Below are positions 50,672-60,604 of a DNA stretch of 64,000 nt, one piece after another. The notes beneath the pieces are model-generated. The model had not been told where the DNA came from and searched no databases. It worked only from the letters and a program-made list of their open reading frames with translations. This DNA is from Vibrio neonatus (GTDB lineage Bacteria; Pseudomonadota; Gammaproteobacteria; Enterobacterales; Vibrionaceae), in NCBI RefSeq assembly GCF_024346975.1, contig NZ_AP024886.1, forward strand, positions 434,001 to 498,000, written 5' to 3'. The first letter of the stretch is position 1. Every line of letters starts with the position of its first letter. The position numbers and the translations under genes are program-made.

Positions 50672-52405
50672 TTACAAGCCAAAAAAATGTTCGATAGCAA
50701 AAATAGCGGTAAAGCTGTAAATAATGCTGATTGGCGCGCCTATTTTTACAAAATCTGAGAGCTTATATTGACCTGCGTTAAACACCATTAAGTTGGTTTG
50801 GTATCCATACGGGCTAATAAAGCTAGCACTGGCGCCAAAAGCCACCGCCATGACAAACGCAATCGGGTTGGCATTTAAGCTCAGCGCCAGCGAATAAGCG
50901 ATAGGGAAGGTCACCGCCGCCGCCGCATTATTAGTCACCAATTCAGTCAGTAGCAGCGTTGAAATAAATACAATAATTAGCGCCACATGCGGGCTTAATG
51001 TCAGGTTATTACTGACTAATATGGTGTCTAAATACTGAAATAAGCCACTGTTTTGTATCGCAAATGACATCACAATCGCTGAGGTGATGATAAGCCAAAT
51101 ATGATAAGGAAAGCGCTGAGTGACATCATTTAAAGTGAGCACGCCAAAGCATAATAGAGCGCCAAACAGCAGCAACATGGCTTTGAACAGAGAGACAATG
51201 CCGATTGATGCGCACACTAACGCAATCACGAAGCTACATAAGGTGGCTTTTTCGCCTAGCCCTTTAAGTTTATTTTCCACTTCAATATCGCTAAGCAAAA
51301 TAAAGTGTTTTTCAAAAGCGGGCGCAAGCGAAGGCGGCTCACCGGCGGTAAGCACCAGATAGTCTCCGGCTTTCAGTTTGACTTCACCTAACTTGCCGGA
51401 TAATCGCACGCCGTTGCGCTTAATCGCGACCACGCCTGCGTTAAATTGTTGGCGGAAATTACACTCTTTTAGAGAGCGGTTCACCAAGTTACTCTGTGGT
51501 AATAAAATAGCTTCAACAAAGCTTTTTGAAGCCAATCCTTCTTTTTCGGCAAAAATTTCCAACCCATTGTAATGGGTCAACTGCGAGACTTTGGATACAT
51601 CGCCGTTAAAAAATAGACGATCGTTCGCTTCTAGCACTTCGGTAGGGGAGACAGGGCTGATAATACTGCCTTGTCGCTCCATCTCAATTAAAAACAAAGA
51701 CTCCATATGACGCAGACCGTTTTGATTGATGTCTTTGCCAATTAAGCTTGAACCATTAGAGACGCTCGCTTCAATAAAATAGCTGTCGCTAACTGGGGTA
51801 TCAGTTTCATTGTTGGGTAAAAAGCGCAGCAATAGCGTGAGCATTAAGCCACAAGCGACCACCACACATAACCCGACCGCAGTGAAGTCAAAGAAGGAGA
51901 GCGGGGGTAAATCGGTATCGAGTAATAAGCTATTGACGATCAAATTGGTGGAGGTGCCAATTAAGGTCAATGTTCCGCCTAATATGGCGGCATAAGAAAG
52001 AGGTAATAACAGCTTAGTCGCGCTGTGGTGAGGGTTGTTGCGTATTGGCGATAATAGGCTTGAAACTACGGCTGTGTTATTAAGAAACGCTGAGAAAACA
52101 ACAGTAAAGCCAAATAGGCGAGCGAATGTCTCGCCATAGCTTGGGCGTATTACGAACTGTGCCATAATTCGTAATACGCGCGTTTTTTCCAGAGCAATAG
52201 AGCACAGCATTAGCAGAATCAGGGTTAATAACCCTTCATTGGAGCCAGCATTAATGACTTGTTCATTGGTGACAAGATTCAATGAAAACAAGGTCAATAA
52301 TGCCAGACCAAACACCCGTGCTGGGTGTTTCTGAAAACGAATTAAAGCAACAATTGTGGTCACAAAAACCAGCAATACAACGCCGCTTTGAAGGCTCGTG
52401 CTCAT
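50672..52405 (-). CDS. SLC13-family permease with two RCK_C (TrkA-C) domains, probable sulfate/anion transporter
   Basis: The 577-residue polytopic inner-membrane protein has the two inverted SLC13-type repeats, with SAFLNNTAVVSS plus GTSTNLIVN in the first half and TELVTNNAAAAVTFP plus GYQTNLMVFN in the second. Between the halves lie two soluble RCK_C-like domains (about 205-290 and 295-375, the latter with LKAGDYLVLTAGE). The helices number roughly eleven. It sits between cysN, with a three-base gap, and cysC, so it is very likely the sulfate (or other sulfur oxyanion) importer of this operon. The family also carries dicarboxylates; the sulfate assignment comes from context. Confidence 0.9.
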   Translation of the reverse strand: MSTSLQSGVVLLVFVTTIVALIRFQKHPARVFGLALLTLFSLNLVTNEQVINAGSNEGLLTLILLMLCSIALEKTRVLRIMAQFVIRPSYGETFARLFGFTVVFSAFLNNTAVVSSLLSPIRNNPHHSATKLLLPLSYAAILGGTLTLIGTSTNLIVNSLLLDTDLPPLSFFDFTAVGLCVVVACGLMLTLLLRFLPNNETDTPVSDSYFIEASVSNGSSLIGKDINQNGLRHMESLFLIEMERQGSIISPVSPTEVLEANDRLFFNGDVSKVSQLTHYNGLEIFAEKEGLASKSFVEAILLPQSNLVNRSLKECNFRQQFNAGVVAIKRNGVRLSGKLGEVKLKAGDYLVLTAGEPPSLAPAFEKHFILLSDIEVENKLKGLGEKATLCSFVIALVCASIGIVSLFKAMLLLFGALLCFGVLTLNDVTQRFPYHIWLIITSAIVMSFAIQNSGLFQYLDTILVSNNLTLSPHVALIIVFISTLLLTELVTNNAAAAVTFPIAYSLALSLNANPIAFVMAVAFGASASFISPYGYQTNLMVFNAGQYKLSDFVKIGAPISIIYSFTAIFAIEHFFGL

Positions 52406-52408
52406 GGG

Positions 52409-53824
52409 TTATGCCTTACCGAGTAGGTCTTTTGCATCCCAATGCGGGAAGTGCTTACGAACTAACTGGTTTAGCTCAAGTTCAAACTCAGAATAAGCAT
52501 GAGTGGCTTTTTGTTGATTCTCTAGTGCGCCTTGCACCATACCGGCACCAACTGTTGCGTTGGTAAAGCGGTCAATGATGATGAACGCACCCGTAATACG
52601 GTTATTGTCGTAAGAATCAAAAATCACTTTTTCGTTAAAGTCTAAGTGACACTGACCAATCTCATTCAGATTTAGCTGAGTCGCCGGCAGTTTTTGCATG
52701 CTGTTTACGTCAACACGGTGAGCAATTTTTGATACTTGCCCTGTCACGGTTTTAGTACCGATTTTGATCAGATATTCGCGATTTAACTGCAACGCATCTT
52801 CGTTCATCCAAACGATATTACAATCTAGCGCATTACTGTGATGAGGCTGTTGATCAGGGCGCACTAATACGTCGCCGCGACTGATATCCACTTCATCTTC
52901 TAGGGTTAGGGTAATGGCTTGCCCTGCAAATGAAGAAGTCAGATCGCCATCAAAGGTAACAATCGACTTCACTTTGCTTTCTTTGCCCGATGGCAATACT
53001 TGAATGCGATCGCCTACGCGAATCTCACCGGACACCACCGTGCCACAAAAACCACGGAAATCGAGGTTAGGGCGGTTAACGTATTGCACAGGGAAGCGGA
53101 ATTCGCCTTCAATTTTACCTTTGTTGGTTTGCGCAGAGTTAAGTAGACGCATCAAGGTAGAACCTGGATACCAACCCATATTTTTACTTGGGAATACCAC
53201 GTTATCGCCATGCAGTGCAGAGACAGGCACAAACTGGATGCTGTCAAAATTTAGCGCCTTGGCAAACTCACGATATTCTTTTTTGATCTCTTGATAACGT
53301 TGCTGGCTGTATTCAACGGTATCCATTTTGTTTACCGCAATAATGGCGTGTTTAATGCCCAGCAGTGAACAAATGAATGAGTGACGGCGAGTTTGAGTTT
53401 GTACGCCGTGACGTGCATCAATTAGGATAATCGCCAAATCAGAGGTAGAAGCACCGGTCGCCATGTTGCGCGTGTACTGCTCATGTCCAGGAGTATCCGC
53501 AATGATGAATTTACGTTGGTCTGTAGTGAAGTAACGGTACGCGACATCAATGGTGATGCCTTGTTCACGTTCAGACTGCAAACCATCAACCAGTAAGGCT
53601 AAATCGAATTCTTGGTCAGTGGTGTTGTATTTTTTTGAGTCTTTTTGAATCGCAGATAACTGGTCTTCAAAAATCAGCTGATTGTCGTATAGCAAGCGAC
53701 CGATCAAGGTTGATTTACCATCATCGACACTGCCACAGGTGATAAAGCGCAACAGATCTTTGTTTTCGTGTTGTTTTAGGTACTCTTCCACATCGTATGA
53801 AAGTAGATTTGAAATTGTGTTCAT
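52409..53824 (-). CDS. cysN: Sulfate adenylyltransferase subunit 1 (GTPase)
   Basis: The 471-residue GTPase couples GTP hydrolysis to APS synthesis by CysD. The elongation-factor-like G motifs are clear: [15 protein letters not shown] (about 31-45), DTPGHEQY (about 112-119) and NKMD (about 168-171), followed by two beta-barrel domains ([20 protein letters not shown]). No APS-kinase domain is fused; that activity is the separate cysC. It lies 73 bp downstream of cysD and three bases ahead of the permease gene, in one leftward operon. Confidence 0.97.
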   Translation of the reverse strand: MNTISNLLSYDVEEYLKQHENKDLLRFITCGSVDDGKSTLIGRLLYDNQLIFEDQLSAIQKDSKKYNTTDQEFDLALLVDGLQSEREQGITIDVAYRYFTTDQRKFIIADTPGHEQYTRNMATGASTSDLAIILIDARHGVQTQTRRHSFICSLLGIKHAIIAVNKMDTVEYSQQRYQEIKKEYREFAKALNFDSIQFVPVSALHGDNVVFPSKNMGWYPGSTLMRLLNSAQTNKGKIEGEFRFPVQYVNRPNLDFRGFCGTVVSGEIRVGDRIQVLPSGKESKVKSIVTFDGDLTSSFAGQAITLTLEDEVDISRGDVLVRPDQQPHHSNALDCNIVWMNEDALQLNREYLIKIGTKTVTGQVSKIAHRVDVNSMQKLPATQLNLNEIGQCHLDFNEKVIFDSYDNNRITGAFIIIDRFTNATVGAGMVQGALENQQKATHAYSEFELELNQLVRKHFPHWDAKDLLGKA

Positions 53825-53897
53825 CGGTAATCCTTGTCAAATATTTCCGTTTTTGGCTTACGCTATGTAGCTGGCTTACGTGTTATCGAAATGGGGC

Positions 53898-54806
53898 TTA
53901 GAAATAGCCTTCCATCTTCTTCTTCTCCATCGAACCGGAGGAGTCGTTATCAATTACGCGCCCTTGTCGTTCGGAAGTCGCCGTGAGCAACATTTCTTGG
54001 ATAATTTCAGGAAGTGTTTCAGCTTTTGATTCGATAGCACCAGTAAGCGGGTAACAGCCTAAGGTACGGAAACGGACTTTTTTCATTTGCGGAGTTTCGC
54101 CCGGTTCTAACGGCATACGTTCGTCATCAACCATGATCAGTGTGCCGTCACGTTCCACAACAGGACGCTCTTTAGCAAAATACAGCGGAACCATGTCGAT
54201 GTTTTCTAAGTAGATGTATTGCCAGATATCCAGTTCAGTCCAGTTTGATAGTGGGAATACACGGATGCTTTCGCCTTTATCTACGCGAGCGTTATAGATT
54301 TGCCAAAGTTCAGGACGTTGGTTTTTAGGGTCCCAACGATGATTTTGATCTCGGAAAGAATACACACGCTCTTTAGCGCGAGATTTCTCTTCATCACGAC
54401 GAGCACCACCGAAAGCAGCGTCAAAGCCATGTTCATTAAGTGCTTGCTTTAGACCTTCTGTTTTCATGATGTCAGTGTGCTTAGCACTGCCATGAGTGAA
54501 AGGGCTAATGTCCATATCTAAACCACGTTGGTTTTTATGCACAATCAGATCAAGCTCGTATTTTTCTGCAAGCTCATCACGAAATTCAATCATCTGCTTG
54601 AATTTCCAGTTGGTATCGACATGTAAAAGCGGGAATGGCACTCGAGCTGGATAAAAGGCTTTTCGTGCAAGATGAAGTAATACAGAAGAATCTTTACCAA
54701 TAGAGTAAAGCATTACTGGGTTTTCAAACTCAGCAGTCACCTCGCGGATGATCTGAATTGATTCAGCTTCAAGGGCTTTTAAGTGGGTAAGTCGAGCGGT
54801 ATCCAT
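53898..54806 (-). CDS. cysD: Sulfate adenylyltransferase subunit 2
   Basis: The 302-residue catalytic ATP-PPi lyase forms APS from sulfate and ATP. It belongs to the PAPS reductase/N-type PP-loop superfamily: [20 protein letters not shown] (about 32-51) holds the PP-loop variant, with the [16 protein letters not shown] segment downstream. It is full length with the typical C-terminus ([14 protein letters not shown]). As first gene of the cys operon it follows a 357-bp intergenic region that should hold the promoter. Confidence 0.97.
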   Translation of the reverse strand: MDTARLTHLKALEAESIQIIREVTAEFENPVMLYSIGKDSSVLLHLARKAFYPARVPFPLLHVDTNWKFKQMIEFRDELAEKYELDLIVHKNQRGLDMDISPFTHGSAKHTDIMKTEGLKQALNEHGFDAAFGGARRDEEKSRAKERVYSFRDQNHRWDPKNQRPELWQIYNARVDKGESIRVFPLSNWTELDIWQYIYLENIDMVPLYFAKERPVVERDGTLIMVDDERMPLEPGETPQMKKVRFRTLGCYPLTGAIESKAETLPEIIQEMLLTATSERQGRVIDNDSSGSMEKKKMEGYF

Positions 54807-55163
54807 AATAGATGTCTATCCCTGTTATTAAGATGTGATAGCAAGCTAACAACAATCTATAGCTTTGGCTCATAACTAAGCTATCTAAGATAGGCAGAGA
54901 AGGACTAAGGGAAAATCCTCTGATGTGATTGTGTTGGTAATATTTATATTTATCAATGGTTTATGTGTTATTTGTTGTCGTAGAAATAATCTTTTAAATA
55001 CCCATAGGTTTAAAGCATAAAAAGAACATACTTATAACTAAAATGAATATGTCGGAGTTTTAATAACATTCGCTCTGCAGAGTCTTGGTTGTAAAAAATA
55101 ACCGAGCTCACAGGTGCTCGGTTATTTTGTGTTTAATCTGCCTGTTTAACAGTCAGGTTTGGC
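54807..55163. other. Intergenic region upstream of the cys operon
   Basis: The AT-rich gap between cysD (-) and the end of the Bat operon (-) holds a terminator at 55093-55130. The rest presumably carries the cysD promoter and CysB sites, but no clear consensus could be placed and no ORF is supported. Confidence 0.5.
55093..55130 (-). terminator. Terminator of the MoxR/Bat operon
   Basis: A perfect 11-bp stem, AATAACCGAGC (55097-55107) with GCTCGGTTATT (55116-55126), has an 8-nt loop. The A run at 55093-55098 reads as a U run in the minus-strand transcript. It lies about 35 bp beyond the BatD stop. Confidence 0.85.
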
Positions 55164-56513
55164 TTAAGGATTGAGCTGCCAATTAAAAGCGTCACTATGA
55201 GGTTTGGATTGGTTACTGAGCACAGCATTGAGTAGCGTTTTTGCTTGCTGTGCGCTTAACGGTGACGTTTTTGTCGCATCACTAAACGAATCACTGAGCA
55301 ATTGTTGCCAGAGTTTGGTCGCTTCTTTATCCAACTTTTCATTAAATGTGCGGTTACCTGCGATCTTATAAAGATGGTCTACAGCCTCGGTAAAGTGCTG
55401 TTTTTCAATGGCGCAGTGATAGTGTTTAATCTCTGATTGAATGTCAGTTTTTACCGGTGATTTTGCTAAAGGCTCTGCTGTCGAGCGACGTGTGTATCGA
55501 GCGATTATCGCGGCGCTAATGATAGCGATAATGACAAGCACAAGGATAAGTTTGCCGTATTCAGAGAAAAACTGAGCAAGTACTTCACTGCTGTTATTTT
55601 GCGTAAGCACGGCACTGCTATCACCAATTTGTAGCTGCATAGGCTCTGTAGTCAGGCTTTGCAGTTGATTGGACTTGGTATCCCACCATTTTATTGTTTG
55701 CGGCGGTATGACAAGTTTACCGGCTTGTTGAAACACCACAGTGACATCTTGGGTTAATACGGCGGTATTTCGTTTACTTAAACGATCAAACACATTCTCT
55801 TTTGCGGGCGGCTTGCTATATGCCTCTACGCCTGAAATATCGGGCATTACCAAATCAGGCAGTAGCATCATGTGTGAATTTTTTACTTTTAATTGATAGG
55901 TTAACACGACCGCATCGCCTACCGCGTATGGGTCCGAATCACTGTTAGGCGTATCGGTGGATAAGCGAAAAGTGGCGGCTGTGCCTGTTATAAAGTCAGT
56001 AACACCTTTTAGTGCAGCAGGCATTGCAACGTTAAAAGTGGCTTCTTTTGATGTGATGCTACCGGTTAATTGGGCATCACTACTCTCGCCATTTTTAAGC
56101 GACACATCGACCTTAAAGCTTGGTATGGTGAATTGCCCCTTAGTGAGAGGATAAATATAGAGCTTGGCCGTTTGTGTGTACCATTTTTCACCAGCTATGG
56201 TTTTTACTGAGCGAGCGATTTTCTGTTCGTCTTTTATTACAACCGCGTTCGCAATATCAAAATAGGGCACCACCATTTCATTTTCAAACGGCTGACGACT
56301 GCTGAGTATGACGTTTGCCAATACTTGTTGTTTAGGGGCAAGATTGTCATTTTCATGAGCGATTTCCACCGACAAGGTCAAAGTGTTGTCGTCGATAAAT
56401 GCTTGAACATCATTGGCGTATGACGAGCCAGTTGCGATTAGAAGCGTTAGTGCCAATACCCATAATCGCCATTTGCTCATGGAGCTTTGAAAAGTGAGAT
56501 TATTCGTTTTCAT
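55164..56513 (-). CDS. BatD family protein (MoxR/Bat operon)
   Basis: The protein has 449 residues from ATG 56513, which has AGGAA seven bases upstream; a TTG two codons earlier was rejected. An N-terminal hydrophobic signal (WVLALTLLIATGSSYA) leads to a periplasmic Ig-like BatD region with paired beta-domains (YPLTKGQFTIPSF, PDISGVEAYSKPP, QAGKLVIPPQTIKWWD). One membrane helix follows (about 327-345, LILVLVIIAIISAAIIA), then a cytosolic helical tail. BatD proteins occur with VWA and MoxR proteins and are linked to aerotolerance or envelope stress; the biochemical role is unknown. The start overlaps the upstream TPR gene by 14 bases. Confidence 0.88.
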   Translation of the reverse strand: MKTNNLTFQSSMSKWRLWVLALTLLIATGSSYANDVQAFIDDNTLTLSVEIAHENDNLAPKQQVLANVILSSRQPFENEMVVPYFDIANAVVIKDEQKIARSVKTIAGEKWYTQTAKLYIYPLTKGQFTIPSFKVDVSLKNGESSDAQLTGSITSKEATFNVAMPAALKGVTDFITGTAATFRLSTDTPNSDSDPYAVGDAVVLTYQLKVKNSHMMLLPDLVMPDISGVEAYSKPPAKENVFDRLSKRNTAVLTQDVTVVFQQAGKLVIPPQTIKWWDTKSNQLQSLTTEPMQLQIGDSSAVLTQNNSSEVLAQFFSEYGKLILVLVIIAIISAAIIARYTRRSTAEPLAKSPVKTDIQSEIKHYHCAIEKQHFTEAVDHLYKIAGNRTFNEKLDKEATKLWQQLLSDSFSDATKTSPLSAQQAKTLLNAVLSNQSKPHSDAFNWQLNP

Positions 56514-57156
56514 TGGCAAATTCCTGTTGAAACTTTTGGCGTAAGAATTTTGATGGATCTTGACGAACCTGCTTTAACCAAACTTGATTGGAAAGCTCAG
56601 TGGGCTTACCTAGCGTGGCTTCTTCATCGCTGGTGGCTATGCTCCTGTCATCAATTTTCTTGTCTCCTTCTTGCTTCTCTAAAGGGGCGTTTTTTTGCTT
56701 GTCGATGGCTGCGTTTATGATTTCGATATTCTGCTTCATTTCAGCTTGCAGTGAAGGTTCGGTACTTTTTGCCATATATAGCGCAGTGTAGAGCGCTTTT
56801 GCTTGCTCAAACTGATTTGAATAGGCCAATGCGTTGGCCATTAAGTATCGAGCTCTATCATCATTAGTCTCTTGTAATAGGGTCAGGACACTTTGAAAAT
56901 CTCCCGCAAGATAAGCGCTATGAGCTTTCCAAGCAGGGGATTCAAACGAGGCTTGAGCCTGCGCGTAATCACCTTGTTTAAAATGCACATAACCTTGCTG
57001 ATCTTTAGTCAGCCAAAAGTTCATAAATTGATTGGGCGATAGCACTCCCCACGCTGTTACACAAAGGGCGAGTAGCAGTAAGTATTGCCAGTATGCTCTG
57101 CTTTTTAGCCAGCCTAGACTCATGCTTGTTGTTTTAGTTGTCACTACACTTACCAT
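56500..57156 (-). CDS. TPR-containing membrane protein (BatC-like/BatB C-terminal type)
   Basis: The protein has 218 residues from ATG 57156, which overlaps the stop of the upstream VWA gene as ATGGTAA and has GGTGG at good distance; a GTG 12 bases earlier lies inside that ribosome binding site. One N-terminal membrane helix (YWQYLLLLALCVTAWGVLS) precedes periplasmic TPR-like helices (QGYVHFKQGDYAQAQASFES, ALAYSNQFEQAKALYTAL). The C-terminus is polar and unstructured, ending in a RQDPSKFLRQKFQQEF stretch, which resembles the end of BatB-associated TPR proteins. It is probably a scaffold for the VWA proteins encoded just upstream (inference). Confidence 0.85.
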   Translation of the reverse strand: MVSVVTTKTTSMSLGWLKSRAYWQYLLLLALCVTAWGVLSPNQFMNFWLTKDQQGYVHFKQGDYAQAQASFESPAWKAHSAYLAGDFQSVLTLLQETNDDRARYLMANALAYSNQFEQAKALYTALYMAKSTEPSLQAEMKQNIEIINAAIDKQKNAPLEKQEGDKKIDDRSIATSDEEATLGKPTELSNQVWLKQVRQDPSKFLRQKFQQEFANENE

Positions 57157-58133
57157 TGCAAAGTCCACCCTTTTCTAAACCACATTAGTTGGATAGGTAA
57201 CAGTAAAAATAACAGCGGATAACCTGAATCTACCCAAGGCTGTGCTTTGTCATTCACCGCAAACAGGTTACTTTGAATATCTTGATACACTTGCTCAACG
57301 TCTGTTGAGTCGTGGGTAAATAGGGTCATTGAACCGTGCCCCGACTTAGCTAACGCATCTAAGTTTTGGATTTGAGTGTCAGATAAACCTTGAGCACCCT
57401 CGCGTCCACTTTCTGGATTTTCTCCCATCGCCCATATCAAGACTTGATGCGATAGTGATGCAAATTCTTGCTGCATTTTTTCTATCGCTTGTGGGTCGGT
57501 TTTATCGGTGACAATTAGCACAGTCGACGGCACTTTGGATTCTTTAAGCAAAGCCACGATAGGCTTAATAACCGATTCGGGTTTACTTTGATTATCAGGC
57601 AATAAGCTAGGATCAAGTGCGTCTAAAAAATAACGAAAGAGCTCTCTGTCCTTAGTGACGGGCATAGCAATATGCGCACTGCCGCCGTAAACCACTAAGC
57701 CAGTTTTAGCATCACCTCTTAGATCTGCTAACTGAGAGATCTTTTGTTTAGCGCGTTCCAGTCGAGAGGGCTGAATGTCGGTGTTAGACATAGACTCCGA
57801 CACATCAAGGGCCACAATCAATTCCGCATTATCTTCAAAAAAGGGTGACGCTTGTGTTTTCCATGTCGGGCCCGCCATCACCAATGTTGATAATATGGAA
57901 AAGAGTAAGAACAGCTTAATTGGCGTCATCCAAGTGCGGCTTTGCTTGTTTAGGGTCAGCTGCTCAATGATGTTTTTCGACATCACCGATTGCCACTGAG
58001 TCACTAAATCGTCTTGTTTTGCCATTGAGCGTTGTATCGCCACTAAGGGAATTAACGCCAGTAACCACCATGGTCGAATAAAATGGAAATTGCTGAGATT
58101 CTCGAAAAGTCCCCAGTCAAATAAACTATTCAT
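57150..58133 (-). CDS. VWA-domain membrane protein (BatB type)
   Basis: This 327-residue protein has an N-terminal helix pair (WWLLALIPLVAIQRS; LFLLFSILSTLVMAGPTW), a VWA domain (about 85-290) with the MIDAS motif DVSESMS and downstream Thr/Asp metal ligands (VTKD, IVTDKTDP), and a C-terminal helix (YPLLFLLLPIQLMWF). It forms a membrane-anchored periplasmic or cytosolic metal-dependent adhesion domain, proposed to act with MoxR ATPase in complex assembly. The ATG overlaps the stop of the preceding VWA gene by eight bases, so the two should be made in matched amounts. Confidence 0.9.
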   Translation of the reverse strand: MNSLFDWGLFENLSNFHFIRPWWLLALIPLVAIQRSMAKQDDLVTQWQSVMSKNIIEQLTLNKQSRTWMTPIKLFLLFSILSTLVMAGPTWKTQASPFFEDNAELIVALDVSESMSNTDIQPSRLERAKQKISQLADLRGDAKTGLVVYGGSAHIAMPVTKDRELFRYFLDALDPSLLPDNQSKPESVIKPIVALLKESKVPSTVLIVTDKTDPQAIEKMQQEFASLSHQVLIWAMGENPESGREGAQGLSDTQIQNLDALAKSGHGSMTLFTHDSTDVEQVYQDIQSNLFAVNDKAQPWVDSGYPLLFLLLPIQLMWFRKGWTLQW

Positions 58134-59151
58134 TTGGCCCCTCTTTTACTTGGCTAAGAAGCGCTTTTTGGCGCTGGTTAGTGTGGAGTTTTTTACTAAA
58201 CACCCATAGCGCGGCCAGTAAATTAAATAAAAAGCTGACGCCAAATGCCCAATGATGCAGGCTGTGACGAGGTCGGTGTGTTAACAACTCAAACTCTTGT
58301 TGTTCTAGCTCGTCAATGGCTTGGTATGCTTGATCAAGCTCGGCGCGATTCATGGCATGGAACATTTGACCACCGGTTACCGCAGAGACTTTTTCTAGGG
58401 TAGGGAGATCCATTTTGTAACGCCCTTCAGTGCTAGGGTCGCCAATGGCGATGGTGTAAATCTTCACGCCATATTTGGCCGCTATTTCTGCAGCTTTAAC
58501 GGGAGGCATTTTAGAACTGGTATCGTCCCCGTCGGTTAATAGAATCATCACTCTTTGGCGACTGTTCTCTTGTTCGAATACCGCAATGGAGAGTCCGATA
58601 GCATCGCCAAAGGCGGTCTGAAATCCCGCGTAGCCAAGCTCGACACTGTTTAATAGTGCCAACCAAGTATCGATATCTTCAGTAAACGGCGCTTGAACGT
58701 AGGCGGCGTCGGCAAACAAAATAAGGCCCAATCGGTCGTGTTCACGACGCTTGGCAAAATCGGCAAGCACTTGCTTAGCAACGTATAAACGGTCATGTGT
58801 TGTGCCTTGTTCATCGGTAAAGTCTTTTTCTGACATCGAACCGGATAAATCTAAAGCGACCATAATTTCTCGCGCCGATTTCTTTTGCTCTATTGGCTCG
58901 CCCACCCACATAGGTTTGGCTATTGCGATTATCAAACTCAGGTAGCTGATAATAACCAGCGTCCACTGCACCTTGTTACGATGCAATAAGGTGGCGCTGT
59001 GTGAAGGCTTGTCGTCAGATACTGAAACTAAGCGTTCAAAGAAAGGCACTTGCAGTGCACTTTTAGATTCTTTGTACGCCGGCAAAAAGCGATAAACCAG
59101 CAATGGCAATACTACAAGCAGCAATGCCAATGGATATTCAAATTCAATCAT
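58126..59151 (-). CDS. VWA-domain membrane protein (BatA type)
   Basis: The 341-residue protein has two N-terminal membrane helices (ALLLVVLPLLVYRF; VQWTLVIISYLSLIIAIA), a VWA domain (about 90-285) with MIDAS DLSGSMS, the second ligand in QAPFTED and the third in LLTDGDD, and a C-terminal helix (HWAFGVSFLFNLLAALWVF). Length and layout are typical for BatA. It overlaps DUF4381 upstream by eight bases (ATGATTGA) and BatB downstream by eight. All ligand residues look intact, so it should bind Mg2+/Mn2+. Confidence 0.92.
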   Translation of the reverse strand: MIEFEYPLALLLVVLPLLVYRFLPAYKESKSALQVPFFERLVSVSDDKPSHSATLLHRNKVQWTLVIISYLSLIIAIAKPMWVGEPIEQKKSAREIMVALDLSGSMSEKDFTDEQGTTHDRLYVAKQVLADFAKRREHDRLGLILFADAAYVQAPFTEDIDTWLALLNSVELGYAGFQTAFGDAIGLSIAVFEQENSRQRVMILLTDGDDTSSKMPPVKAAEIAAKYGVKIYTIAIGDPSTEGRYKMDLPTLEKVSAVTGGQMFHAMNRAELDQAYQAIDELEQQEFELLTHRPRHSLHHWAFGVSFLFNLLAALWVFSKKLHTNQRQKALLSQVKEGPNE

Positions 59152-59641
59152 GACTCACCTCGTGATGTTTGATCCAATGCGCTGTTTGGGCAATCAGATT
59201 GTGCGCGGTGTTCTCATTGATAGAGGCGTTAGGCGCATACGAAAGCGTGGCTAATAAGCCGCTTAATTGCGACGAAAATTGGCTATCTTTGCATTGCTCA
59301 TCGAGCCATTTTTCCCATTCATTGCCCAGCAAAGGTGAGACTTGATGGCGTGGATACGCATTAAGCGCTGTTCTGCGTAGCAGTTGCGGAATCAGGCGCA
59401 GTCTGTCTTTATCTAAAGATTGCAGCTCAAGCAATGCCATACGACGATACGCATTAGCTTGGTATTGACGATATGCCTTAAACCCACGATAGATAAGCCA
59501 GATGGCAATGATGAGCAGTACAAGATACCAACCCGGCGCATTCGGTATCCATGAAATAGGCGTAGGGAGGCTTGGCTCGCCAAGCCCTGATAGCATCGCA
59601 TTCATGCTGGCGGGTTTTAATGTTTCGGTTGTGCCATTCAT
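59144..59641 (-). CDS. DUF4381 domain-containing membrane protein
   Basis: The protein has 165 residues from ATG 59641, with GGAG six bases upstream. An upstream in-frame Met would overlap the DUF58 gene by 59 bases and was rejected. The N-terminus contains LPTPISWIPNAPGWYLVLLI, the characteristic PxPxxxxPxxPGW motif before a single membrane helix. A cytosolic helical domain follows (about 60-165: ALLELQSL, LLRRTALNAYPRHQVSPLLG, WEKWLDEQ). It regularly lies between DUF58 and BatA genes in MoxR operons; its function is unknown. Confidence 0.88.
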   Translation of the reverse strand: MNGTTETLKPASMNAMLSGLGEPSLPTPISWIPNAPGWYLVLLIIAIWLIYRGFKAYRQYQANAYRRMALLELQSLDKDRLRLIPQLLRRTALNAYPRHQVSPLLGNEWEKWLDEQCKDSQFSSQLSGLLATLSYAPNASINENTAHNLIAQTAHWIKHHEVSHD

Positions 59642-59642
59642 A

Positions 59643-60593
59643 CTAGGCTCCAAGGGCTTTTCGCAGCTGTTGATCCGCTGGCTGAAGCGTATTAATTTCA
59701 ATCACCGGAATGCGGTATTTCTTCGCCATATGTGCAAAATTTTCTAGCGCTTGAGTGACGTCATTAGCAAAGCGTTCTTTTGTTTGGGCTTGGTTATGGG
59801 TGACGGCCAGTTGCAGGTTGCCGTCAGTGAGCACCATTTTGTCCAGCTTTGCTAGGTTATGTTCTAACGGGTCGGTGACATGGCACAGCACTACATCGTT
59901 GTGCTTACAGAGCGTTTTGATTTGCTCTTCGCTTTGCTCACGATAGCCGTAACCATCGGTAATTAAGATGATTAACGCATCGTGTTTAACCAAGCGTTTG
60001 GCTTGATGAAATAATTGAGCAAATGAATTGCCTTGAGAATCTTTTGCTTTACCTACGCTGAGCTGCTGATTTTTAATCACTATCTCATTTAAGATCTTTA
60101 ATACGTGATTGGCACTGCGTTGCGGAGCTATTGGCACTGCGGTGGTGTCGTTATAAATGATGGCACCCACGCGATCGGTTGAGTCCGTCACTTTCCATGC
60201 AATAAGAGCTGCAATTTCGGCGGCGATAACCGATTTCATCTTTCCGGTACTTCCAAAAAACATATTGGTTCTTTGGTCAACAAGTAGGTAAACATTACGC
60301 TCACGTTCTTCCGAGAAAATCTTTACATGTGGCTTGCCGGTACGCATGGTGACCTTCCAATCCATAGTGCGGATATCATCCCCAATCTGGTAATGACGCA
60401 TCTCTTCAAAGTTTAAACCTCGGCCACGCAGCTTGGATACGTGACGCCCAGTTAATAGACTGTTGACAGGTTGCGGTGGTAAAAAATCAAAGCCTGTGGC
60501 TTTGTATTTCATGAGGCGCAACGACTTTAAATCGGTATAGATTTGTGGGTCGAGTTGCGATGTTTTTTGCTTGATAGGATTGGAGTTCGCCAT
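59643..60593 (-). CDS. DUF58 domain-containing protein (MoxR-associated, VWA-like)
   Basis: This 316-residue protein has the DUF58 core with RGLNFEEMRHYQIGDDIRTM followed by DWKVTMRTGKPHVK (about 56-90) and a VWA-like fold in the second half (LLVDQRTNMFFGS, ALIILITDGYGYRE). No membrane helix is evident. DUF58 proteins are consistent partners of MoxR ATPases, and a substrate-adaptor role is proposed for the family. The gene follows moxR after 11 bases and almost abuts DUF4381. Confidence 0.92.
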   Translation of the reverse strand: MANSNPIKQKTSQLDPQIYTDLKSLRLMKYKATGFDFLPPQPVNSLLTGRHVSKLRGRGLNFEEMRHYQIGDDIRTMDWKVTMRTGKPHVKIFSEERERNVYLLVDQRTNMFFGSTGKMKSVIAAEIAALIAWKVTDSTDRVGAIIYNDTTAVPIAPQRSANHVLKILNEIVIKNQQLSVGKAKDSQGNSFAQLFHQAKRLVKHDALIILITDGYGYREQSEEQIKTLCKHNDVVLCHVTDPLEHNLAKLDKMVLTDGNLQLAVTHNQAQTKERFANDVTQALENFAHMAKKYRIPVIEINTLQPADQQLRKALGA

Positions 60594-60604
60594 ACCGTGC
60601 TCTC

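Noticed and set aside
56514..56519. TTG start two codons upstream for the BatD gene
   Set aside because: ATG 56513 has AGGAA at seven bases; the TTG is too close to it.
59642..59701. Longer N-terminus for the DUF4381 protein
   Set aside because: It would overlap the DUF58 coding region by 59 bases, whereas ATG 59641 has a perfect GGAG site.
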